Assembly: GCA_022701365.1 (NCBI GenBank)
Contig: JAKUHH010000090.1
Span: 391,001 to 455,000 of the forward strand
Direction of reading: 5' to 3'
Origin: Mycocentrospora acerina
Lineage: Eukaryota; Ascomycota; Dothideomycetes; Pleosporales
DNA: 64,000 bases
Made by a program: the position numbers and the translations under genes. Shown here piece after piece: positions 1-9,599 of the stretch. Each line of letters opens with the position of its first letter. The stretch's first letter is position 1. The notes beneath the pieces are model-generated. The model was not told the DNA's origin and did not search any database. It was given only the letters and a program-made list of their open reading frames with translations.

Positions 1-1083
1 GCACCCACCAGGAATGCAGGAACAGAAGCGGTGCATGGTCAGGCACTTGTCGCCAGCTTCTCGGCTTCTCGACCAGCACGTCACGGTTTCATCCCTGAAA
101 TCGCCGTTCGAGATGTGGCGTGTTTGAGACGCCAAAGTTTGTTCGTTGCTCAGTGTTGCGCCCTCTCCATCATCCACAAGCCTGCGCCCTGACGCCCTTG
201 CGCGCTATGATCGACAGGCCTTCTGCATGACCAGGCAAAGAAACAACCACCTCAAGCTATCCTTCAGCCGTGCGAGTTGCCCTGCACTGCCTTTGAAGCG
301 GAGGACTCTGGTGACGAAAGTTTGCCTAATAAGTGATATACTTTTGACCGCGCGTGAGGCTACAGAGGTCCTTCAATGATGATCTTTGAAGTCCAGTGTG
401 ACGCCTGGATTTGGCCATTCTCGCTTCATCGTAAACTTCCCCTTTCGCTATGAGTTGTCCACCCAGAACGAGCTTGGCCACATTCTGTACCTACACACCA
501 CACCCTACACACGGCCACACATGCTTAGCAATACACAGCGCCTCTTCTTTGCCATTCGTCTGCCGTTGCTTGCGTGGCACATTGCTTCACGTCATGCCCA
601 CATCATGTGTCCATTGACATGATGAATCTCGACAAAGTGTTGGAGTGCTGCTGAGGTCAGCGCTAACACAAGAAGCTCGTCATATAGCCATCCGTTGCTA
701 GGCCACAGAATTACTGCCTGAAGAAAAAAAATAGAAACGTCATCTGACCAGTTGCTTTTGAGGCCATGAGTTCTGGTGTGAATCCTCGTCCATCACACAC
801 AAATTGACGGCTCCTTCCGAGCTTCCCATCCCTCGGCCACATTGAGATGGCCTTGCTCAGCTGGGCGACGGCCCGAGTGTAAGCCACCACCAATGGTGGG
901 ATAGGGCCATATTAGCATACCCTCCATATCACTGGCGATCGTGCTTGTGCGCGCGGTAGCTCTGAACTTTGGGCTTGAGTTGGAGAATCTACATACCCTT
1001 TTGTCCGCCCCTTCAGGCACTTTCAACTTCCCCTCCACCACTCTCACTTTGATTCTCATAATTTTTTCAAAAAACCTTCCATA
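1..1083. other. Intergenic, no gene supported
   Basis: No open frame here has a plausible start, splice structure or recognisable family. The last ~100 bases are pyrimidine-rich and lead to the CFEM gene start, so they are probably its promoter and 5' UTR. Confidence 0.5.
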
Positions 1084-1716
1084 ATGCACTTTTCCATCTT
1101 CGCTGCTGTCGCTGCTCTTAGCGCAACTGTCCTGGCCCAGAGTCTCGATGGAATCCCCACATGCGCAGTAAGTGCCACTGGCAGTTATCCATTGAACGCG
1201 ATTGACAACCCGACAGCAAAGATGCTTCGAGCAGAATCCCGGTACTTGCAGTGGCTTCGATGTCGCATGCATTTGCCGCAACTTTGCTGGCGCTACGAGC
1301 CCAGTTGGCTGCTGCGTGATTCAAACATGCCCTTCAGCTGATCTCCAGAGTACATGCAACCACCGCCCCTCCATCTCATTCCTAGGCTAACAAAATGCGT
1401 AGCAACTCTCACCTTTGCCTCAGCCCTGTGCAGCGGCGCAGGCGTTACCATTAACACTTCGCCCAACTGCGCTTCCAGTTCCGGCTCCTCGAGCAGCGCG
1501 TCTCTTAGCGCGACATCTTCTGCCTCTCGAACCTCGAGCCTGGCCTCTTCCGCCGCTTCTTCTGCTGCTTCAGCCGCTTCCTCTGCTGCTTCCTCTGCTG
1601 CTAGCAGCGCGAGTGCTGCCGCCACGACTCGCAGCGCGGGCGCGGCGCCAATCCAGAGTGCGGGCGCAGGTCTTGGTCTCGGCATCGCCGTGGCTGGATT
1701 GCTTGCCGCATTGTAG
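1084..1716 (+). CDS. CFEM-domain secreted/GPI-anchored protein
   Basis: Three exons: 1084-1167, 1217-1349, 1403-1716 (introns of 49 and 53 bp, the second with branch GCTAAC); 176 aa. Residues 1-19 are a signal peptide ending ...VLAQ. The spliced CFEM domain (about 22-85) has Cys at 27, 31, 39, 46, 48, 61, 66 and 82 in the family spacing, plus an extra Cys60. The CxC is preceded by Asp43, the position that contacts haem in characterised CFEM proteins. From ~92 to 155 the chain is a Ser/Ala-rich stalk, and the last ~20 residues are hydrophobic (GLGLGIAVAGLLAAL), as expected for a GPI signal. CFEM proteins act at the cell wall in haem/iron capture, adhesion or host interaction; which role applies here is not visible. 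The domain exists only after splicing: no single reading frame contains it. Confidence 0.88.
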
Positions 1717-2205
1717 ACGCCTGATATCAGGGGAAGTGTTGGCACCAATGGTGCGCGCGCATATTGTTGTTAGGAGATGTTGGGCTTGGAGCAATTCGTG
1801 ATAGAGGGACGGCTTGCAAATTAAGTATTTTAATCTCGCTTTCGGCGATAATTGCAACTATTGATATTCGCTGTGCCGTGTTGGAGATGAGTTTTACCGA
1901 GATGTTCGTCCGAGAAAATCCAATGCCCTTGCCGTAAGAGGCGTATTCCTGCTTGTGTGTCTTGCAGATTGTGCCTCGACCATGATGTTGATTGTTCTAT
2001 TTTGGGATCTCGTCAATACGTGAAAGAGGAGTGAATGCTGCTGTGGTGGGTCTCGCGTTCAATTAGTTCCCCGCCAGAGCTGCGGCCAACCCGTCCCCAC
2101 ACCGCGCTCCCGCAACGTCAACGCCAGACCTCGTCAGGCCATGAATCATGGAAAAACACCCCACCAAGCAATAGAAAGAGCTGAGGACACAATCTACCTT
2201 CGACC
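1717..2205. other. Intergenic, CFEM 3' end to RCY1 promoter
   Basis: No coding signal seen. It holds the CFEM 3' UTR and the promoter and leader of the F-box gene. The stretch just upstream of the ATG is A-rich (CACCCCACCAAGCAATAGAA). Confidence 0.4.
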
Positions 2206-5078
2206 ATGGCTACAAAGTCCAATTTCAAGCGGGCAGTGCCCCAGGGGCAGCCTGTCCTCAGCTCGTTGCGGGCCACGCAGATGGTGGACGACTCGAAAGC
2301 TATCCTGCCTGCGGGTATGTTCTGATGAGCACATGGCTAGATGGGCTTCTGACTGTGGCAGAACTAATCAACACAATTCTTGATTACCTTCCTGTCCCCG
2401 ACATCTTCAGCTTTGCGCGCACGTCGAAGCGCATGCAGGAGATGGTGTACGATGACACACGATGGATACAGAGACTGAAGAGCATGGGCTGCTGGAACGA
2501 CACAGAGGCCAGGCAGAGATTTGAAGAGACGATGCGAAGGAAGCTCGAGACGCAAAAAGCAGAGGACGCACGGAGGGCGGGCGTAGCCTTCACTGGCAGC
2601 GCAAATGGGATACCGCCAGGAGGAGGAGAAGAACAGCGCAAGGTCAGCGTGACGCTCTTTGATGCAACGCTGGAAGAAGAGATGCAACGGAAGTCTATAG
2701 ACCACAAAAATCGCCCGCGGACGGCAACACTGGACAAGGGCTTCAACGACATGACGCTGTCGTCTTCTGGAACATCGCCTCCACCTAGGGCAGTCGCGCA
2801 GGACCCGCAAGCTGCTCTGAAGGTTCTTTCAACGGTACGGTCTATACGAGGCATGGCACGGCAAGAGTACGGAAAAGTGTATAGAGCATTGGCACCATAT
2901 TACTTTGACCTGGCAAGGTCGAGGAGTCATGCAGACCCTATACTTTTCCGGACGTACCGCGATCCTGAGCAGCAAGCTTTAATACTGGCGCAACTTAAGA
3001 CATTTGCGAAAAGCGATTATGCGCAGGGTTGGAATGTGCGCGAGGAAAAGCTGGACACGATGACAGGGATCTTTGAAAACGCCGTGCTCCGGGAGTTTGA
3101 GCAGGGTTACGTGGACAAGGACTTTGATGGGCGCATGAAGCGGTTTGCGTCGGTTTTGGTCGTGTTGAACGGGGGTGCAGCATGTTTGGACTTGTTCATC
3201 CATAACCACCCCTTGATGCTGGAAAAGGAGAAGCTGGGAAATCCCACCGACTGTCTAGACCAACACAGCGTCAATCAGTTGAATCTGCAGCCGTCGCATG
3301 ATTTCTTCCGAGGGCTAGCAGTTGCGCTCAACGAAGAAGCAGCCATCATCGACCGCGTCTTCCCGCCTACGGTCGATGTGTTGCAACCGTTTTTGGAGCG
3401 TGTTGCCGAAGATGTCATCTCGGAGTACCTTACAACTTTACTTGATGAAGCGCACGATATCAGCATCGAGGTCTATCTGAAAGCTACTGCAGGCATCTTC
3501 GACCAAGCACTACAACTTGCGGTTTCTCTGCAGCCCTCAAAAGGTTCGAAATCAAACTTTCAAGAGGAGTCCATGAGCGTTATTTCTCGATGTTTTGAGC
3601 AGCATATTGACCTGTATCTACAAGAAGAGCTAGACTTTTTCAAACGCAAATCAACTGGCGAAGTTGACATCTGGGAGAAACGGTTGACAGATGAGGAACA
3701 GGCGACAGAAACACTCTACATGTCGAATGTTAATCGAAAAGCTGCAAAGCAAGATTTTCTCTCGTCATTCAAGAAGGTTGTCATGATGCCTGTCAATGTG
3801 CTCCCCACAATGGGCGGCTACAGTGCAAGTAAACCAACCGTGCCAGCTCCTGGGGTGTCCGGCATTAGCACTTTGGAACCGACTCCTCTATCCGATGAAC
3901 GAGTACCTTCACCAAGGCTGGAGGCTCCTACTACTGAGCTTGCTGCCAAAGCAGCGATTATGAACTCTCGGCTGGAGGGTATCCGGTCGCTTTTTAGCAT
4001 CGAGGTGGCGTTGAACTTGACACACATGGCAAAGTCGAGCTTGGAGCGAGCTGCGAGATTTGTCAGGCTCGGCGGGCAGTCTGGTGAAGAGGCAAAGGAG
4101 TTGTGCGAACAGGTGTTTATCTACCTGGTCCAGGTCCTCGGGAACCGGCACATGAAGCTCGGCCTCGACAAAGCCGTCAGCCATCTTGCAGACTACAAGC
4201 CTCGAGAAGTAGCAGACCACAGCAAGGAGGGTGTAGCGCCACTCGTAGCCTTTCTGGAACTTGTCAATGTTGGAGACTTGATCCAGCAGATGGTGGAGGT
4301 GTTTTACTTCCAGGAGCTCGTCGCTGCCAATCTCACTGACCGCGACGACTTCCTCAGTCTTGCAGCAAAGGAGAGGAAGAGATTCGAGGCAATGCTGGAT
4401 GAACGGGTGGCTGCAGGTCTCAACAAAGGTATCGATGTGCTCATGGATGAAGTGGAGTATTTATGCGGTACAACGCAGCACCCTACAGATTTCAATCCTC
4501 CCGTGGGCCCCAACGGAGCGGTACAGGTCTTTGACATTGGACCCAGCCATACAGCAACCAAGATTGTGGACATTGTGTCGTCGCACACAAGTATGTTGGT
4601 GGGTAGCACGGACAAGAACGTGCTTGATGTGTTCAATCAAGAGGTTGGCGTACGCTTGTTCACGGCGCTCTGCAAGCACCTCAAGCGTCAAAGGATCAGT
4701 GTGGACGGTGCCATTAAGCTCATCAGGTATGTTTTTTTTTAAAATGTTTTCAAATGTTTTTTTTCTTCTTCTTCTCAAACCACATTCACGTTGTTGACGT
4801 CCAACAGCGACATGAACGCATACCACGCCTACATTGTCTCGCTGCGCAACAAGTCACTCATGCAGTACTTTGCCGCGCTCCGTGAGCTCTCGCAGATCTA
4901 CCTGATCGACGCTAAAGACGCCAAGGAGATTGCGACGATTATCGCCGACACGGATCGGTACCATGGGATATTTCGGTCAGAGGAAGTGTATGAGTATGCC
5001 GAGCGGAGGGCGGACTGGTACCAGATCAAGAGCGCGGTGGAAAAGCAAATGTATGGTGTTGGGTGCTTGGTTATGTAG
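2206..5078 (+). CDS. RCY1: F-box protein, recyclin-1 / Pof6 family (Sec10-like)
   Basis: Exons 2206-2314, 2362-4726, 4808-5078; 914 aa, close to yeast Rcy1 and fission-yeast Pof6. The F-box (about residues 35-80) spans the first splice: joining gives LPAELINTILDYLPV, matching the LPxEL...IL..L consensus. I rejected a nearer acceptor at 2340 because it would leave a 26-nt intron. The rest resembles an exocyst Sec10-type helical domain, with a typical end (VEKQMYGVGCLVM). Family members work in recycling of endocytosed membrane proteins and in cell separation, binding Skp1 without necessarily forming a full SCF ligase. Residues ~85-150 and ~500-540 are low-complexity linkers. Intron 2 has a T-rich 5' half. 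Family assignment is firm; the cargo is unknown. Confidence 0.88.
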
Positions 5079-5988
5079 GGTCGATTACCGCTTTTGGACG
5101 AGCAGACATGCAGGGCGCCGATGCAGTCGGTATGGCGAAGTTGCATTACAAGATCCCGGCTCGAGGCCGATGTCATTGTCGTGTTTTTTGTGCGCGGGGC
5201 AATGCCTTTGCTGAAAAAACACGTGGATTCACCAGAGCGAGTGACGACGTGATATGAGCGGCCCTTGTTGACGCATCCTGACGAGCTGGAGATGGAGCAT
5301 CTTTGGTTGATGCTCCGCAATCCCCAGCCTCCAGCCTCGTAGACGGGCGGCTCGTTCCATGACCGTGCGTACAGCTTCACTCCACCATTCATCGCCGCGG
5401 CAGCAACCACAACAATAACAACAACAACGCATGACCACACTGCTCATCGCTCTTTGTCGCGCACGCCCACAGTCGCTTATTCGGTAGGCCATCTCTACAC
5501 ACCCAGCACAGTTCTTGGGCTAGTGCCTGGTTGCTGCAAGGCTGGCGTTGATGGTCCCCCACTCGGTCGGCACTACCGTTTTAGACTATCCGGCCTGTTT
5601 GACCGTCGTCTCTCACTTGGCTTGAGCATCTCAACCGCCGCACGGATTACTCGTTGCTTGCTTGACTGACTGACTGATTGATTGGCGAGAGACGGCGAGC
5701 CCCTCACCTCAGGCCTGGTTCCGCGTGCAAGCTTTAGGCTCGGTCCGTCTTCTCCACAGGCAGGCGCTGGACCCTTTGCTCTCGTCGCGCGGGAGTTATC
5801 TGGAGTTATCTGCATTAACTCCACGGGCCCAAACCACTCCTGCTTCCAACTGCAGCTGGCCACATCTGCGCTGCTGCTTGCATTGCACGCTGCGACGCTC
5901 GTTGGAGGTAGACTGCCGTTACTATTGCTACTGCTACTGCTACCACTACAACAACAACTACAACAACAACAGCAACAACACCACGACC
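5079..5988. other. Intergenic with trinucleotide-rich 5' leader
   Basis: No gene found. Bases ~5925-5985 are a run of ACT/ACA/CAA triplets ending seven bases before the ATG of the SWIB gene, so they probably lie in its 5' UTR. Long antisense frames here are by-products of this composition. Confidence 0.45.
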
Positions 5989-6983
5989 ATGTCGGGTAGG
6001 TGCTTCCACGAGCTTGCGACGCGTCGAGAACACTCCCTGACCGTGTGTAGAGAAATTGTCCGCCCAGGCCGAGGCGTCTTACGCGCCTATTATCGATGAG
6101 ATCCTGTCCGCTAGCGACCTGAATACTATCTCTGCAAAGCGCATACGGAAGGGTCTCCAGGATCGCATTGGCCATGACACCAGCCACCAAAAGGTACGCC
6201 GCGAGCCGCGAGACAGACGGCCTGGCACATGCTAAGACCGAAGCCAGGACGCCATCACTGCCCTGATTATGCAGCGCTTCGACAGGTTCAACTCTAACAC
6301 GACTGCTGCCGCCGAGCCTCGAGAACCCGTCCCGAGCGTCGAAAACGGCGTCAAGCGCGCGAAGCCCATCCACGGCGACACCCCGTCCGAGTCTGCGCTC
6401 TCTGAGCTCGAGGACTCGGCCCCGCCCAAGAAGAAGGCCAAGAAGAGCAAGACGGCCGAGGACGAGGACGCCGCATTTGCAGCGCGGTTGCAGGCCGAGG
6501 AGAATGCGCGGACAAGACCCACGCGGGGAGGGAATACGCGCAAGAAGGCGCCGGTGCCCAAAAAGAAGACCAAGAAGAAGAGCTCGGCTAAAGTCCGCGA
6601 TGACGACGACAGCGATGTCGCGTCGGGCAGTGGTGCAGAGAAGAAGAGCCCAAGCCGGAAGGGGGGATTCCACGTGCGTCTTGCTCCTTCTTCGTGTGTC
6701 CTCGTGCACACGCGCATAAACTGACACGTGTGAACAGAAACCCATGGCCCTCTCTCCCGCGCTGTCCGAGCTCCTTGGCGAGACCCAGCTCTCGCGTCCA
6801 CAGACCGTCAAGAAAATCTGGGAGTATGTTAAAGAACGCGACCTGCAGGACCCCAGCGATAAGCGGCAGATTCGCTGCGACGACGCCATGCGCGCCGTCT
6901 TCAAGCAAGATCGTGTGCACATGTTTACCATGAACAAGATTCTGAATCAAAATTTGTATGCGGTGGATGAGATTACGTCTTAG
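5989..6983 (+). CDS. DEK_C + SWIB/MDM2 domain chromatin protein
   Basis: Four exons: 5989-5995, 6051-6193, 6248-6673, 6738-6983; 273 aa. Exon 1 is only 7 nt (Met-Ser plus one base). Residues ~8-60 form a DEK_C-like helical domain (IIDEILSASDLNTISAKRIR). Residues ~85-190 are Lys/Arg/Asp/Glu-rich and disordered, with several basic KKK clusters that could be nuclear localisation signals. Residues ~193-272 are a SWIB domain (LSRPQTVKKIWEYVKERDLQ, ending in the usual MNKILNQNL). The same architecture occurs in yeast Uaf30 (upstream activating factor of RNA polymerase I) and its paralogue Tri1, so a role in rDNA transcription or chromatin is likely. Orthology between the two cannot be resolved here. 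Confidence 0.87.
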
Positions 6984-7556
6984 TAGTTTCTGACGGACAC
7001 TGTATTGCATCTATCGGCTCACTTTATGTATGAGTTTGCTCTACAATCAACCAACCAACCAACTAACCAAATAACCGCCAGTGGGCGTGTTTTCCTTTGT
7101 GCTTTTCTGGTTTAGCAGCGTGGCGCATCATTTGGGTGTTTGGCAGCGCGCATGCATCACTGGCCTCGGGATGGGCCTGTCGGCTTCTTTTCTTTGTGTG
7201 TATCTGGAGCGGAGCGGAGCATAGTCTTGGATGGGATAATGAGACGAGAGGGCGACGGACCAAAGACTGGTTGGTATCTGCATTGGGAGGTGGAGTAGTG
7301 GGGAAGAAAGGAAGAAAGGAACGCACTCACTCTTGGTTAAGATGTGTTGCGTAGACGTTTCATATGAGAAAAACAAGAATATTGAGAAAGCCAAAAAAAA
7401 ATGAGATGCATCGTCTATTCCAACATGACATGTACAAATTCATCATCGCATTATTTTCAAGATGCTAGAAAAGAAAACTACACAAACATTACTTCCATCC
7501 ATTCATTCGTTCATTCATTCATCCATCCATCTATCATTCCTCTCCCGCCATTAACC
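6984..7556. other. Convergent 3' region
   Basis: Tail-to-tail spacer between the SWIB gene (+) and the proline-rich gene (-). It contains CCAACCAACCAACTAACCAAA near 7047 and an ATTC/ATCC tetranucleotide run at ~7496-7535. No gene seen. Confidence 0.4.
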
Positions 7557-8267
7557 TCACCGGTACCCCCTGCCCTCTCCCTCCCCAACCCTCACCCTAT
7601 AACTCGTCTCCCTATACTCCTCCCCACGACTCCTACTCCTCCTCCTCTCCTCATACCCCCCACGACTCCTACTCCTCTGCCTGCCCGCTCCCCCACCACC
7701 ACCATAGTACCCATTATCGCTCGGCGGCCCCGCCCCCTCCACATAGCGATAATGCTCATAGGCGGGCTCACTCCTGCGCTCCCTCTCCCGCCTCACCTCG
7801 TGCTCATGATACACAAACTCGCTCCTCGGCGGGCTGCTCGACCGGCTGCTCACGCTACTCTGCGGACTAACCTCGACATACTGCGGCGCGCCGTACTGGC
7901 TCCTCGGCGGGGGTGGGGGGTCGTGGTAGCTCCTGGGGGGAGGGGGTTCGTAAACGCTCCTCGGCGGGAGGGGTTCCGGCTCGTAGTAGCTCTGCGGTGG
8001 TGGGAGGGGCGGGGGCTCAACGAAGATGGGGACAGGTTGCGGGGCGGGGATTTGCAGCGGGGCGGGGGTGGGCACGGCAATGTAGGTGGATGAGGGAGGG
8101 CGGACGGATTCGCGTTGTTGTTGTTGCCGCACGATTTCTGTGCTGCGCGAGTAGCGGCGCGCTGAGGCGTGCGAGGCGCGGCGCCGGGGTGGGGAGTATG
8201 TGGTGCGTGAGACGACGCGGTAGGGGACGATGACGTCTTCTTCTTGTTTGACTTTGACGAGGCACAT
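7557..8267 (-). CDS. Proline/arginine-rich protein of unknown function
   Basis: Single uninterrupted 236-aa frame starting MCLVKVKQEEDVIVPYRVV. The N-terminal ~35 residues look folded. Residues ~75-140 are Pro-rich with repeated PPPR-S-x-Y units (RSVYEPPPPRSYHDPPPPPR). The middle has Ser-Arg-rich stretches and an acidic/basic REREE-type segment, and the C-terminus has a Gly-rich block followed by RSRSRG motifs, as in RNA-binding or spliceosome-associated proteins. I do not recognise a domain. The gene is probably real because the frame stays open despite GC-rich composition and has a clean ATG. The Pro-rich repeats suggest a scaffold for SH3 or WW domains; that is inference. Confidence 0.62.
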   Translation of the reverse strand: MCLVKVKQEEDVIVPYRVVSRTTYSPPRRRASHASARRYSRSTEIVRQQQQRESVRPPSSTYIAVPTPAPLQIPAPQPVPIFVEPPPLPPPQSYYEPEPLPPRSVYEPPPPRSYHDPPPPPRSQYGAPQYVEVSPQSSVSSRSSSPPRSEFVYHEHEVRRERERRSEPAYEHYRYVEGAGPPSDNGYYGGGGGAGRQRSRSRGGYEERRRSRSRGEEYRETSYRVRVGEGEGRGYR

Positions 8268-9599
8268 GGTTGGGTTGGGGTGGGTTGGGTTGATTGAGAC
8301 GAGGCGATTGAGAAGGGGAATCCCCTCTAGAAGAAAAGTCCCGCCGTTGTGCTGCCGCTTTTGAGAGCAGGCAATGCGATGCGATGCGATGCGGTGCGAT
8401 GCGATGCGCTCGTGATGTGATTCGTGGAGAAGAATGTGTGTGGGGGTCCAAGTGTGCTGCTGAATCCGGGGGATTGACCGACTGACCGACTGGCAAGCAA
8501 GAGGAAGAAGAAGTCCACGACAACAACTTCACCACGCGCTCAGGACACAAAAAAAAACACGACAGCACGCGCGACGGGGAAGGGAGGAGACACCGAGGAT
8601 AAGACCAGAAAGTCAGCTACCCATCAATCAATCAATTAGCTGGCTGGCTGGCTGGCCGGCTAACTAGCTGCCCCAGCCACACACATACACACATCTAGAC
8701 TTCATGTCCCCCCTGCCTTCGTCCCCAGTTTCTGCCTTGTCTGGTTCCTGCCGTCTGCCTTGGAAAAACTCACACGCACGGCCCAGCGCGCGTGCATGCG
8801 TTGCATGTAAGGTGACGCGGTGACGCGGGTGGCTGGATCCCTCCCCCTCCCCCCGGTCTATAGCGCGATTGGACTAGTTGGGTAGGTAGGGAGACACCTT
8901 ACCTTACCTTACCTTACCTACCTACCACCATATCTACCGCCATATCTACCGGTCCGGTCCGGTCTGACATGGCAAGACAAGACAAGGGTAGCGATTTTAG
9001 TTGGATGGCTGGTTGGTTAGTTGGTTAGCCTCAGGTACCCCGAGGGGAAGTTTCATCGATATCTATCTATCTAATCATCACCACTCCTTTGGCAAGAGAG
9101 AAGAATCTACAGATTTTTATTTTGACAAATTTTACAAAGTTGGAATCTCGTTGCTACTAGGTAGTCTGAATCTACAGTTACACCCATAATCACAACCCCC
9201 CACATTGTTCAAAAAGGAGAAGGAGAAGAAGAAGATGATGGAAAAGAGTAAGAGATAAAGGAACATCTAGTCTTTATGGGGGGGAGGATAAACTACTCAT
9301 GATCACATTATCATCTCGTGGACAAAAACCAAACAAATAACAATGGGAAAGACGAATATTCCCTTTCCTGAAAAAAAGAAAAAGCTACAGCAGCAGTACA
9401 TGTATCGTCGACGACGATGAAGACTCCAAGACTTGAATCTAGGCTAGACAAGCCGTAGAATTCCTCATTTCCAAAAAATAAAATAAAAAGCCGCATGCTC
9501 GTACGCCTTCATGGCGCGTCAATTGCCTTGCGGCGTGCTCGTTCTCATACTCCTCCCCCCGAAACATAAGGAATCACGAGTCAAGACCATGCATCACCA
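8268..9599. other. Low-complexity intergenic region between two minus-strand genes
   Basis: Contains the promoter of the proline-rich gene and the 3' UTR of the RhoGAP gene. Simple repeats are abundant: GCGAT pentamers at 8373-8409, GGCT/GGCC tetramers near 8640, ACCTT pentamers at 8897-8918 inside a 10-bp inverted repeat (8881-8890 / 8917-8926), GGTCC at ~8950 and GGTT-type units at 9003-9030. No coding region supported. Confidence 0.5.
8881..8926. repeat. Inverted repeat with pentamer array
   Basis: GGTAGGTAGG at 8881-8890 pairs perfectly with CCTACCTACC at 8917-8926; the loop holds repeated ACCTT units. A cruciform or hairpin is possible; function unknown. Confidence 0.6.

Noticed and set aside
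2315..2340. 26-nt intron in RCY1
   Set aside because: Too short for splicing; the acceptor at 2361 gives 47 bp and restores the F-box consensus LPAEL.
5573..6937. 454-residue minus-strand open frame
   Set aside because: Overlaps the SWIB gene and its triplet-rich leader on the other strand; composition is repeat-driven and no domain is visible.
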